38,084 nucleotides of DNA from Bacteroidales bacterium (GTDB lineage Bacteria > Bacteroidota > Bacteroidia > Bacteroidales > S143-33): the NCBI GenBank assembly GCA_027015275.1, contig JALWCU010000160.1, positions 1-38,084 of the forward strand, written 5' to 3'. Under the pieces are notes generated by a model, which was not told the DNA's origin, did not search any database, and saw only the letters and a program-made list of their open reading frames with translations. Of the stretch, positions 7,571 to 15,404 are shown piece by piece. Every line of letters begins with the position of its first letter. Position 1 is the first letter of the stretch. The position numbers and the translations under genes are program-made.

Positions 7571-8701
7571 GTGAATGTCTTAATGGTAGATTTGGTTAAT
7601 CAGTATAAAAGAATTGAACAAGAGATTAATAAAGCAGTACTCAATGTATTTAACCATGGCAGATTTATTAATGGTCCAGAGGTTAGTCAGTTTGCTGAGA
7701 ATTTAGCTCAGTATCTTAATGTTAAGCATGTTGTACCTGTTGCCAATGGCACAGAAGCAATTTTGATTGCTTTGATGGGATTGGGTATTCAGCCTGGAGA
7801 TGAAGTTATTGTTCCTGCATTTACATATATCGCAACTGTTGAAGTAATTGCTTTTCTCAGAGCTGTCCCCGTACTTGTAGATGTTGACATGGCGACTTTT
7901 AATATTAATGTGGGGCAGATAGAAGAGGCTATTAGTGAAAGGACTAAGGCTGTCATTCCAGTTCATTTATATGGACAAGCTGCTAATATGCAGCAGATTC
8001 TAGAAATTGCAAGACAGCATAATTTGGGTGTTATAGAGGATAATGCACAGTCTTTGGGTGCTGAATATACTTTTTCTGATGGTCACAGACAGAAGACAGG
8101 GACGATGGGCGATATAGGTACCACATCTTTTTTTCCGACTAAAAATTTAGGTGGATATGGAGATGGTGGCGCGATTTTTACAGATAGCGATGAGTTGTAT
8201 AAAAAAATGAGAATGATTGCAAATCATGGTCAGAATAAAAAATATTTTCACAAATACGTAGGGCTAAACTCGCGTCTTGATACAGTTCAAGCTGCGATTT
8301 TGAATGTCAAACTTAAATATCTAGATGAATATATTTCAAAGCGCCAGCAAGCTGCAAAAATGTATGATGAAAGGCTAGCTGATATAGAGCAAATAATTTT
8401 ACCAAGCGTTCAACAGGATAGAACACATGTTTTTCATCAATACACAATTACTTTGAAGACAAACAATAGGGATGAGCTCAAACAATATTTAGCTGACAAG
8501 GGAATCCCAACACAAATTTATTATCCATTGCCAATACACTGGCAAGAAGCTTATAAGCAAATAGTTAAGTTGCCAGTTTCATTGGATAATTCAGAATTTT
8601 TGAGTGAGCATGTTCTCTCATTGCCAATGCATACAGAGCTTACGGAGGAACATATAGATTTTGTATCAGAGACAATAAAATCATTTTTTAGGAACAAATA
8701 A
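7571..8701 (+). CDS. wbpE: DegT/DnrJ/EryC1-family sugar aminotransferase, WbpE/WlbC-like
   Basis: This PLP enzyme of about 376 residues resembles WbpE, which transaminates the 3-keto group of UDP-2-acetamido-2-deoxy-3-keto-glucuronate. [24 protein letters not shown] and [11 protein letters not shown] are followed by [18 protein letters not shown], which holds the PLP lysine (about residue 191). The downstream [13 protein letters not shown] motif is also typical. Start choice: the track uses a TTG at 7565. The GTG at 7571 ([15 protein letters not shown]) matches the length of WbpE N-termini better; the ATG at 7583 is a third option. The next gene starts 1 base after its stop. Flanking wbpD and wbpB homologues support the WbpE role over other DegT functions. 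Confidence 0.88.
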   Translation: MNVLMVDLVNQYKRIEQEINKAVLNVFNHGRFINGPEVSQFAENLAQYLNVKHVVPVANGTEAILIALMGLGIQPGDEVIVPAFTYIATVEVIAFLRAVPVLVDVDMATFNINVGQIEEAISERTKAVIPVHLYGQAANMQQILEIARQHNLGVIEDNAQSLGAEYTFSDGHRQKTGTMGDIGTTSFFPTKNLGGYGDGGAIFTDSDELYKKMRMIANHGQNKKYFHKYVGLNSRLDTVQAAILNVKLKYLDEYISKRQQAAKMYDERLADIEQIILPSVQQDRTHVFHQYTITLKTNNRDELKQYLADKGIPTQIYYPLPIHWQEAYKQIVKLPVSLDNSEFLSEHVLSLPMHTELTEEHIDFVSETIKSFFRNK

Positions 8702-8702
8702 T

Positions 8703-9284
8703 ATGGAAGGGAAAAAATATTTTGTCCATCCCACTGCAATAATTGATGAAGGAGCCAAAATAGGCGAAGGGACCAAAATATGGCACTTTAGTCATGTAAT
8801 GGGTAAGGCTAAGATAGGGGAAAATTGTGTTTTAGGACAAAATACCTTTGTGGCAGATAATGTTAAGATAGGTAATAATGTTAAGATTCAGAATAATGTT
8901 TCTGTTTATACGGGAGTTATTATAGAGGATGATGTCTTTCTTGGGCCGTCGATGGTTTTTACTAATGTGACTAATCCCAGAAGCATTGTAAATAGGCATG
9001 ACAAGTATGAAATTACTTTAGTAAAAAGAGGTGCAACGATAGGTGCTAATGCTACAATAGTATGTGGCATTACTCTGGGTGAGTTTTGTTTTGTAGGTGC
9101 GGGAGCTGTAGTTACTAAGGATGTACCAGCTTATGCTTTGGTTGTTGGAGTGCCTGCAAAACAAGTAGGCTGGATGAGTGAATATGGGCATAGATTAGTT
9201 TTTGATGAAGATGGGATTGCTATTTGTCCGGAGAGTGGAGTTAAATATCTATTAAAGGATGGGAAAGTGTTTAAGCTAAGTTAG
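8703..9284 (+). CDS. wbpD: UDP-3-amino-sugar N-acetyltransferase, WbpD/WlbB-like
   Basis: The 193-residue left-handed beta-helix acyltransferase shows repeated hexapeptides: [51 protein letters not shown]. The segments [11 protein letters not shown] and [54 protein letters not shown] are characteristic of WbpD/WlbB. These enzymes acetylate the 3-amino group of UDP-2-acetamido-3-amino-2,3-dideoxy-glucuronate using acetyl-CoA. The C-terminal stretch [16 protein letters not shown] is also common in this family. It lies between wbpE and wbpB in the order of the pathway, which makes the assignment stronger than fold alone. Confidence 0.88.
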   Translation: MEGKKYFVHPTAIIDEGAKIGEGTKIWHFSHVMGKAKIGENCVLGQNTFVADNVKIGNNVKIQNNVSVYTGVIIEDDVFLGPSMVFTNVTNPRSIVNRHDKYEITLVKRGATIGANATIVCGITLGEFCFVGAGAVVTKDVPAYALVVGVPAKQVGWMSEYGHRLVFDEDGIAICPESGVKYLLKDGKVFKLS

Positions 9285-9317
9285 TAAGTAATTCTTTAAT
9301 AATAAGATTTTTAAGCT

Positions 9318-10271
9318 ATGGAACACAAGAATTTTGTTTTGATTGGTGCAGCGGGTTATATTGCCCCTCGTCATTTGAAAGCAATTAAAGATACAGGAAA
9401 TAACCTTGCTGCTGTTTTAGATAAGTGTGATAGTGTAGGCATAATTGATAGTTATTTCCCAGATGCTGATTTTTTTACAGAGTTCGAAAGGTTTGATAGG
9501 CATGTTGATAAGTTGCGTCGGACTGGAAATAAAATTGATTATGTTAGCATTTGTACTCCTAATTATTTGCATGATGCTCATATTCGCTTTGCCCTGAGAA
9601 GTGATGCTGATGCTATATGTGAAAAACCTTTGGTTTTGAACCCATGGAACCTTGAAGCATTAGAGGAGATAGAGTCAGAGACAGGACATAAAGTAAATAC
9701 AATTTTACAATTGAGATTACATTCAGCTATTAAGCATTTGAAAGAACAAATTGATAGCGAAAGTTCAAATAAAATTCATGACATAGAGCTTACTTACATT
9801 ACTAGTAGAGGAAAATGGTATTATTATAGCTGGAAGGGAGATGATTCAAAGTCGGGAGGTATAGTAACCAATATTGGCATTCACTTTTTTGATATGTTAA
9901 TGTGGATTTTTGGAGCGCCTAAGATGAATATTGTGCATTATTATAGTAAATCCCGGGCAGCAGGTTATCTTGAATTGGAGAGAGCAAGAGTAAAATGGTT
10001 TCTTAGCCTGGAATATAATGATATACCAGATGAAATAAAAGCTCAAGGCCAACGGACATATAGAAGTTTGACTATTGATGGGAATGAAATAGAATTTAGC
10101 GGAGGCTTCACAGAATTGCATACAAAGAGTTATGAGATGATATTAAATGGTCAGGGGTTTGGAATTAATGATGTTAGACTGGCTATAGAGACTGCCTTTA
10201 ATATCCGTACGTCCAGGCCAATTGGAAAACAAGGAGATTATCATAGTTTTTTGAACAAAATAACACTTTAG
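9318..10271 (+). CDS. wbpB: UDP-N-acetylglucosaminuronate 3-dehydrogenase, WbpB/WlbA-like (Gfo/Idh/MocA family)
   Basis: WbpB oxidises C3 of UDP-GlcNAcA to the 3-keto sugar using NAD, and WbpE then aminates it. The 317-residue length is close to that known for WbpB. The N-terminal Rossmann motif FVLIGAAGYIAPRHLKAIKDTGN is nearly the WbpB signature. YVSICTPNYLH is followed by the Gfo/Idh motif CEKPL (about residues 101-105). Downstream ELTYITSRGKWYYYSWKGD and VTNIGIHFFDMLMWIFG are also shared with WbpB. It follows wbpD by 33 bases. The preceding oxidation to the uronic acid (WbpA) and the final C2 epimerisation (WbpI) have no gene here. Confidence 0.92.
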   Translation: MEHKNFVLIGAAGYIAPRHLKAIKDTGNNLAAVLDKCDSVGIIDSYFPDADFFTEFERFDRHVDKLRRTGNKIDYVSICTPNYLHDAHIRFALRSDADAICEKPLVLNPWNLEALEEIESETGHKVNTILQLRLHSAIKHLKEQIDSESSNKIHDIELTYITSRGKWYYYSWKGDDSKSGGIVTNIGIHFFDMLMWIFGAPKMNIVHYYSKSRAAGYLELERARVKWFLSLEYNDIPDEIKAQGQRTYRSLTIDGNEIEFSGGFTELHTKSYEMILNGQGFGINDVRLAIETAFNIRTSRPIGKQGDYHSFLNKITL

Positions 10272-10274
10272 TCA

Positions 10275-11324
10275 ATGCAGATTCATAGTCTTTATCCGCT
10301 AATATTCAAGCCTATATACATTGAGAAGGTGTGGGGTGGTAATCGTCTTTATTCTGTGCTCGGCAAGGATTGTAACCCTGCACGTCCCATCGGTGAGAGT
10401 TGGGAAGTTTCTGCCATAGAGGATTTTGTGTCTGTGGTAGATAATGGTTTTCTCAATGGGAATAATTTACAGGAAGTTGAGGAAATTTACATGGCAGACC
10501 TGGTTGGAGATAGGGTTTACCTTAAGTATGGGGTTGAATTTCCGTTACTAGTTAAATATATTGATGCTAATGATGTTTTGTCTGTGCAGGTGCATCCAGA
10601 CGATGAGACGGCAAAATTTCGTCATCATGCTTATGGTAAGGCAGAGATGTGGTATGTTATTTATGCAGAACCCGATGCTGAATTAATCATGGGCTGGAAG
10701 CATGATATGGATAGGGAAACTTTGTTAAAGAGCCTTGATAATGGTACTATTGCCGAGCACCTTAATTTTGTTAAAGTCGAGGCTGGTGATGTCTTCTTCA
10801 TCCCACCAGGTAGAGTGCATGCATTGGGTAAAGGAATTGTGGTTGCAGAGATTCAGCAAACCTCGGATATTACTTACCGTTTGTATGATTGGGATAGAGT
10901 AGGACTGGATGGCTCGCCCCGTGAACTGCATGTGGATTTGGCTCTTGATGTAATTGATTACAAGGCTTATGAAAAATATAAACTGGACTATGCTATAGAG
11001 TTGAATAAGACAGTCCCGCTGCTACGTTGTGATTATTTTACGACAAATCTTATTGAATTTGATACTGTAGTGAACAAGAATTATATGTCTTTGGACTCTT
11101 TTGTTATATATATGGTAGTGGAGGGTAGTTTTGCTCTTGAATATTACAAACGTGATAGAATTGATGTGTTTAAAGGACAAACAGTACTTCTTCCTGCTGA
11201 ATTTGACCAAGTAAGGCTCATCCCTTATGAGAAAAGTAAAGTACTTGAGGTTTATGTGGAAAATATTGAGCTTAATATACAAAACACATTAGACAGTTTC
11301 TTTGGTGAAGGTAGAGTAGTGTAA
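10275..11324 (+). CDS. manA: Mannose-6-phosphate isomerase, class I (short type)
   Basis: This 349-residue type I phosphomannose isomerase interconverts fructose-6-phosphate and mannose-6-phosphate, the entry to GDP-mannose. The N-terminus LIFKPIYIEKVWGGNRL is typical. Zinc-site residues are visible in VQVHPDDE (Gln105, His107), in KAEMWYV (Glu) and in PPGRVHALGKG (His182). IGESWEVSAIEDFVSVV and EIQQTSDITYRLYDW are family hallmarks. It starts 3 bases after wbpB, so it is the last gene of the sugar operon; it draws on the same fructose-6-phosphate pool as GlmS. No clear terminator follows before the tRNA promoter. Confidence 0.93.
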   Translation: MQIHSLYPLIFKPIYIEKVWGGNRLYSVLGKDCNPARPIGESWEVSAIEDFVSVVDNGFLNGNNLQEVEEIYMADLVGDRVYLKYGVEFPLLVKYIDANDVLSVQVHPDDETAKFRHHAYGKAEMWYVIYAEPDAELIMGWKHDMDRETLLKSLDNGTIAEHLNFVKVEAGDVFFIPPGRVHALGKGIVVAEIQQTSDITYRLYDWDRVGLDGSPRELHVDLALDVIDYKAYEKYKLDYAIELNKTVPLLRCDYFTTNLIEFDTVVNKNYMSLDSFVIYMVVEGSFALEYYKRDRIDVFKGQTVLLPAEFDQVRLIPYEKSKVLEVYVENIELNIQNTLDSFFGEGRVV

Positions 11325-11339
11325 AAAAACGTTAACGAC

Positions 11340-11370
11340 TTTGCGAATTTTGTCTGAAAATCTATCTTTG
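11340..11370 (+). promoter_or_regulatory. Bacteroidota-type promoter for tRNA-Glu
   Basis: TTTG at 11340-11343 and TATCTTTG at 11363-11370 are 19 bases apart, matching the Bacteroidota -33/-7 consensus (TTTG, TAnnTTTG). The predicted start near 11376 is about a dozen bases before the mature tRNA. It is the best promoter in the window. Confidence 0.8.
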
Positions 11371-11388
11371 CAGTGCATTTTTTCGGAT

Positions 11389-11461
11389 GCCCGGTTCGTC
11401 TAGTGGTTAGGACGCCAGGTTTTCAACCTGGAGGTCACGGGTTCAAGTCCCGTACCGGGTG
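11389..11461 (+). tRNA. tRNA-Glu (UUC anticodon)
   Basis: All four arms fold. The acceptor GCCCGGT/ACCGGGT has a G-U first pair. The D arm is GTCT...GGAC. The anticodon stem CCAGG/CCTGG encloses loop TTTTCAA, giving anticodon TTC. The T arm ACGGG-TTCAAGT-CCCGT is standard. The discriminator is G and no CCA is encoded, so CCA must be added after transcription. It has its own promoter and a hairpin terminator 3 bases after its end. Confidence 0.95.
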
Positions 11462-11464
11462 CTA

Positions 11465-11492
11465 GCCCGACCTTCGAGGTCGGGCATTTTTT
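11465..11492 (+). terminator. Rho-independent terminator after tRNA-Glu
   Basis: GCCCGACCT and AGGTCGGGC form a perfect 9-bp, GC-rich stem around a TCG loop, followed by a T-rich tail (ATTTTTT). It ends only 11 bases before the ATG of the GT2 gene, so it also lies in the leader of that operon. Confidence 0.85.
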
Positions 11493-11503
11493 ATAGCCAT
11501 GCT

Positions 11504-12586
11504 ATGATAATTTTTTGGTACATATCTTTAGCTGTTTTCATCCTTTATGTGTTGATGATATTATTTTTTTCTGCTGGGATTATGCGGCTTAGGACCAGCA
11601 AGATCACTGGTGAAGGCAAGGAGTTTGTTTCTGTTGTGGTGGCAGTGCGCAATGAACAGGCTAACATAAAGGGGCTTATATTATCTTTAGTTCAGCAGGA
11701 TTGGTCAGATTATGAGATAATTATCGTGGATGATTATTCTAATGATGGAACATGGCAGAAGCTAAAGGCTGTTGATTATGAAAAGGTCAGGGCGGTTCGT
11801 AACTATTTGAGCCAAGGGAAAAAGTTTGCTCTCTACTGTGGTGTACAGCAGGCAAAGTCAAATTATATTATTGTAACAGATGCAGACTGCCGTCATTCTA
11901 AGTATTGGCTTAGGTTAATGGCTTTGCCTTTGATTAAGGAAGGAGTATCTTTAACCATGGGCAATGTAATGATTCGTTATGCCAGTCTGTGGTCTTTGGA
12001 TGCTTTGGAGGGCTTAGAGTTTGCTTCTCTGCAAGCGTCAGGACTTGGTAGCGCAGCAATGGGACGGCCATTTATGGCAAATGGTGCTAACATGGGATTT
12101 GTACGAAGTTTGTGGCAGGAAGCTGACTTATGCAGGGGACATCCTTCGGGAGATGATATGTTTTTGCTGCATGAAGCTGTGGGGAAAGGTCTGCATGTAA
12201 GAGTGGTAGCAGATAAACGTGCGACAGTATGGACACATGCACAAGCTAATATTTGGAGATTTTTAGATCAGAGAATAAGGTGGGCATCTAAAACTGGATT
12301 ATATAAGGATTGGTGGAGTAGTGCTGTGGCTGTTATTGTCTTTTTGAGTAATCTGTTGTTAATAGTCTGGACATTGGTAAGTTTCGGGAAATTTTTAATT
12401 TTTTTTGTACTCAAAGCAATTGTAGATTTGCTGCTATTAGGACTTTACCTGAGTTTTTATAAACAGACAAAATTGCTTGTGTGGTTTTTAGTTGAGGAAA
12501 TTTTATATATCTTTTATGCCGTAAGTATTGGCATTTTTTCACAGTTCATTGGGTTTGAATGGAAAGGCACGAGATACAGCAAATAA
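11504..12586 (+). CDS. Membrane glycosyltransferase family 2 (processive type)
   Basis: The track begins at a GTG inside the tRNA (11459); the ATG at 11504 is chosen because it lies past the terminator and opens with a membrane segment (MIIFWYISLAVFILYVLMILFF). The roughly 360-residue protein has the GT2 A-fold: VSVVVAVRNEQANI, IIIVDDYSNDGT, the DxD-type TDADC, GDD at the ED position, and QRIRWASK as the (Q/R)xxRW motif of processive GT2 enzymes. Three or more further membrane helices close the protein. It probably builds a surface glycan or glycolipid at the inner membrane; the substrate is unknown. Its 3' end overlaps mnmD by 28 bases. Confidence 0.85.
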   Translation: MIIFWYISLAVFILYVLMILFFSAGIMRLRTSKITGEGKEFVSVVVAVRNEQANIKGLILSLVQQDWSDYEIIIVDDYSNDGTWQKLKAVDYEKVRAVRNYLSQGKKFALYCGVQQAKSNYIIVTDADCRHSKYWLRLMALPLIKEGVSLTMGNVMIRYASLWSLDALEGLEFASLQASGLGSAAMGRPFMANGANMGFVRSLWQEADLCRGHPSGDDMFLLHEAVGKGLHVRVVADKRATVWTHAQANIWRFLDQRIRWASKTGLYKDWWSSAVAVIVFLSNLLLIVWTLVSFGKFLIFFVLKAIVDLLLLGLYLSFYKQTKLLVWFLVEEILYIFYAVSIGIFSQFIGFEWKGTRYSK

Positions 12587-13233
12587 AGTTAGTACAGACT
12601 GAGGATGGTACAAGCACCTTTTTTAATCAGGTCCTTAAAGAGCATTATCATTCCATACATGGCAGTTATACAGAGAGCATGCATGTATATATAAATACAG
12701 GTTTGCGTTATATCTCTCGTCGTGAATTAGTAGTGTTTGAAGTTGGTTTTGGTAGTGGACTTAATGCTTTGCTGACATTGATTGAATCTTTGGTCAGAGG
12801 AATAAAAATTCATTATTTAACCATAGAAAAATATCCTATAACAGAGGCTTTGTGGTCAAAATTTATTCTTCCAAATCAGATACAGCATTACAGGGATTAT
12901 TTTTTAACTTTGCACAGGTCAGATTGGAATCGGGATGTGCATATAACAAATAATTTTGTTTTGCATAAGATAGAGGATGACTGGACAGGCTATGAATTGG
13001 ACAAGGCTTTAGATTTGGTTTATTATGATGCTTTTTCTTATGATAAACAACCACAGATGTGGGCAAAAGACAGGTTTGATATGCTCTACCAAAATATGCG
13101 CATAGGAGGTGTGCTGACTACTTATGCTGCCAAGGGTGTAATAAAAAATAATATGCGTCTGGCAGGTTTCAAGGTTGAGAGATTGCCAGGTGCGCCTGGG
13201 AAAAGACATATTGTTCGAGCTTTAAAAATATAG
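12559..13233 (+). CDS. mnmD: tRNA (mnm5s2U34)-methyltransferase, stand-alone MnmD
   Basis: MnmD methylates the 5-aminomethyl group of wobble uridine in tRNAs such as Glu, Lys and Gln. The 224-residue protein matches the methyltransferase half of MnmC (Methyltransf_30). Evidence includes TEDGTSTFFNQVLKEHYHSIHGSYTESMHVYI, the SAM site VFEVGFGSGLNALLTL (about 58-73), the family-specific YYDAFSYDKQPQMW, and the C-terminal TYAAKGVIKNNMRLAGFKVERLPGAPGKRHIVRA. The FAD-dependent MnmC oxidase half is absent, as in other organisms with separate MnmD. It starts inside the 3' end of the GT2 gene, and a SGNH hydrolase starts 3 bases after it. It is an odd functional guest in a glycan operon. Confidence 0.92.
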   Translation: MERHEIQQIKLVQTEDGTSTFFNQVLKEHYHSIHGSYTESMHVYINTGLRYISRRELVVFEVGFGSGLNALLTLIESLVRGIKIHYLTIEKYPITEALWSKFILPNQIQHYRDYFLTLHRSDWNRDVHITNNFVLHKIEDDWTGYELDKALDLVYYDAFSYDKQPQMWAKDRFDMLYQNMRIGGVLTTYAAKGVIKNNMRLAGFKVERLPGAPGKRHIVRALKI

Positions 13234-13236
13234 ATT

Positions 13237-14013
13237 ATGAAACCAATATGGGGATATATCTGGATTCTGCTAATAACTTTGGCTGTATTAACACTTTATT
13301 CATTCGCACCAGCCCCTATAAAGATAGGCAAGCTGGAGATAAAACAGTCGGGTATCAAGCAGTTTATCATGGGAGACACAACCAGAATTGATGCTCTTGT
13401 TGCTGCGGATGTTACTTGGAAAAGACCAGAAATGGATACAAGCAAACAGGTAATTTTGTTAGCTGGTGATTCAATGCTTGAGCAATTGCGTTATGCAATG
13501 AAGGATTATTGTGATTACAATGGGCATAAGTTATATGCTGTGATGTGGTACGGCGCTACTACTAAAGATTACGGGCAGAGTGACACACTCAGGTATTACA
13601 TAAAAAAGTTTCATCCGACTTATGTTATTTTGGTTCTGGGTGCTAATGAGTTGTTTGTACCGCGCATCAAGGAACGAAGAGCTCAGTATGTCAAGAATAT
13701 ACTTTCTCAGATAGGCACTTTGCCTTATGTGTGGGTAGGTCCACCTAACTGGAAAAAGGACTCTGGTATAAACGATCTTATCTTATCTTTTGTGGGGCGT
13801 GATCATTTTTTTCCGTCATATAAGTTTACAATGGATCCAAGTTTCACTCGTTTCAAGGATGGAGCGCATCCTACTTATGCATCGGCATATCGTTGGGCAG
13901 ATTCCATTGCCGTATGGATAATGGCGCAGAGTGCACATCCTATAAAGATGAATAAACCACCGTATCAACGTAAGAAAAATCCACATCTTGTTGTACTCCA
14001 ACCAGTTTATTGA
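13237..14013 (+). CDS. SGNH/GDSL-type hydrolase, membrane-anchored
   Basis: The 258-residue protein has one N-terminal membrane segment or uncleaved signal (about residues 5-24). A SGNH hydrolase domain follows. VILLAGDSMLEQL gives block I with nucleophile Ser79, LVLGANELF gives block III with Asn137, and FKDGAHPT gives block V with Asp208 and His211. These are the expected catalytic positions. Such enzymes remove or transfer O-acyl groups. Given the glycosyltransferases around it, an esterase or O-acetyl-handling role on an exported glycan is likely but inferred. Its TGA stop overlaps the next ATG (TGATG). Confidence 0.85.
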   Translation: MKPIWGYIWILLITLAVLTLYSFAPAPIKIGKLEIKQSGIKQFIMGDTTRIDALVAADVTWKRPEMDTSKQVILLAGDSMLEQLRYAMKDYCDYNGHKLYAVMWYGATTKDYGQSDTLRYYIKKFHPTYVILVLGANELFVPRIKERRAQYVKNILSQIGTLPYVWVGPPNWKKDSGINDLILSFVGRDHFFPSYKFTMDPSFTRFKDGAHPTYASAYRWADSIAVWIMAQSAHPIKMNKPPYQRKKNPHLVVLQPVY

Positions 14014-14282
14014 TGCGTTACGAGCAGGTAAAATACATATTCATAAGCAATATTAAGTTTGATAATATTCCGATGAATCCCCAGTCATTGGACCTGGCAA
14101 TAAAAATTTATAACAAAGAGATTGTCCCAAATTCTTTGCCGCCGATAAAGGTTAAATTATTGCCTAATGGGCAATATCTTATAAGGGATGGACGACACCG
14201 AGTTGTAGCTTTTAAACTAAATGGTATAGATAGAATAAAGGCTTATATATACAAACAAGAAAAAATAAATAATAATGAATAG
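14013..14282 (+). CDS. Small ParB/Srx-fold domain protein
   Basis: This 89-residue protein is little more than a ParB N-terminal-like domain. After VKYIFISNIKFDN come the partner strand LPPIKVKLLPNGQYLIRDGRHRVVAFKLNGIDRIKAYIY, with the arginine-rich DGRHRVVA loop where ParB has its GERR nucleotide-binding box. The track's TTG at 14010 is less likely than the ATG at 14013, which overlaps the previous stop as TGATG. The 3' end overlaps the GT4 gene by 8 bases. No helix-turn-helix or DNA-segregation context exists, so chromosome partitioning is improbable. ParB-fold relatives include CTPases, a free serine kinase and sulfiredoxin; which applies here is unknown. Confidence 0.75.
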   Translation: MRYEQVKYIFISNIKFDNIPMNPQSLDLAIKIYNKEIVPNSLPPIKVKLLPNGQYLIRDGRHRVVAFKLNGIDRIKAYIYKQEKINNNE

Positions 14283-15393
14283 AAAAATAAAAGTTTGTCA
14301 TTTAAGTTCTGTACACCCTACTTTTGATGTGCGGATTTTTCAGAAGGAATGCAAATCACTGGCAGAAGCAGGATATGATGTTAGTTTGGTTGTTGCAAAT
14401 GGTGGTGAAGATAAAGAAGTTGACGGAGTTAAAATATACGATGTTGGGCAGCCATCTGGACGTATGGAAAGAATATTTAAATATTCGAGAAAAGTTTATC
14501 AGAAAGCTCTTGAGCTTGATTGTGATATTTATCATTTTCATGACCCTGAGTTGATACCGTATGGGCTGAAGCTTATGCGCAGAGGAAAGAAAGTTGTGTA
14601 TGACATTCACGAAAATATTCCAAAACAGATACTTTATAAAGAGTATGTACCACGATATGTGGGAAAATTTATAAGTTTGATAATTGATTCTTGGGAGTCT
14701 AAGGCAATAAAAAGATTTAATTACAATATAGTGGCAGATCCTGATACTTATGCCCGTGTGAGTAAAATTACCCGACGTACACATTTAGTACGTAATTTTG
14801 TTATTCTGGATGATATACCTATTGACTGGTCAAATAAAAAGAATGCTATTACTTATATAGGAGCAATTGCTCAGGTGAGAGGTATTTGGGATATGCTAGA
14901 GGTATTAAATGTAATCGATGTTAATTTAATATTAGCAGGACGTTTTGCCAACAAAGAGCTTGAAGAAAAAGTAAAATCAACGCCGCAATGGCAAAAGGTT
15001 GATTTTCGTGGCTTTGTTGGGAAAGAGCAGGTTCTTCAAATTTTGCAAGATGCTAAAATCGGTCTTGTCCCTTTGCATAAAACCCAGAAATATCTCGGCG
15101 CCTATCCAGTTAAGCTTTTTGAGTATATGAACGCGGGGATACCTGTGATTATTAATAAGATACCTTTGTGGGAAGAAATCGTACTGGGCGAAAATTGTGG
15201 CTTAAGCGTGGATACGACTAATCCACAAGAGTTTGCAAAGGCTATTCAGTTTCTTTTGGATAATCCAGAAAAGGCAAAGGAGATGGGCATGAATGGTTAT
15301 CGTGCTGTCAGAGAGAAGTATAATTGGGATACCGAAAAGAAAAAACTTCTTGATGTTTACAAGGAGCTCTCTAATCAAATAGAAAAACACTAA
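14275..15393 (+). CDS. Glycosyltransferase family 4
   Basis: The 372-residue GT-B enzyme opens with KVCHLSSVHPTFDVRIFQKECKSLAEAGYDVSLVV. It carries the family-typical YHFHDPELIPYGLKLMRRGKKVVYDIHE in its N-domain. The C-domain has AITYIGAIAQVRGIWDMLEVL, a donor-site region VGLVPLHKTQKYLGAYPVKLFEYMNAGIPVI, and the 'LFEYM..G.P' loop with nearby Glu. No membrane segment is visible; it probably works at the cytosolic face of the inner membrane. The donor sugar cannot be deduced, although the UDP-diacetamido-uronic acid made upstream is a candidate. It overlaps the ParB-like gene and precedes the M28 peptidase by 11 bases. Confidence 0.9.
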   Translation: MNRKIKVCHLSSVHPTFDVRIFQKECKSLAEAGYDVSLVVANGGEDKEVDGVKIYDVGQPSGRMERIFKYSRKVYQKALELDCDIYHFHDPELIPYGLKLMRRGKKVVYDIHENIPKQILYKEYVPRYVGKFISLIIDSWESKAIKRFNYNIVADPDTYARVSKITRRTHLVRNFVILDDIPIDWSNKKNAITYIGAIAQVRGIWDMLEVLNVIDVNLILAGRFANKELEEKVKSTPQWQKVDFRGFVGKEQVLQILQDAKIGLVPLHKTQKYLGAYPVKLFEYMNAGIPVIINKIPLWEEIVLGENCGLSVDTTNPQEFAKAIQFLLDNPEKAKEMGMNGYRAVREKYNWDTEKKKLLDVYKELSNQIEKH

Positions 15394-15404
15394 AAAATGG
15401 TGAT

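Noticed and set aside
14013-14282. ParB-like gene as a chromosome or plasmid partition factor
   Set aside because: No ParA, no helix-turn-helix and no parS-like sites; neighbours are glycan genes.
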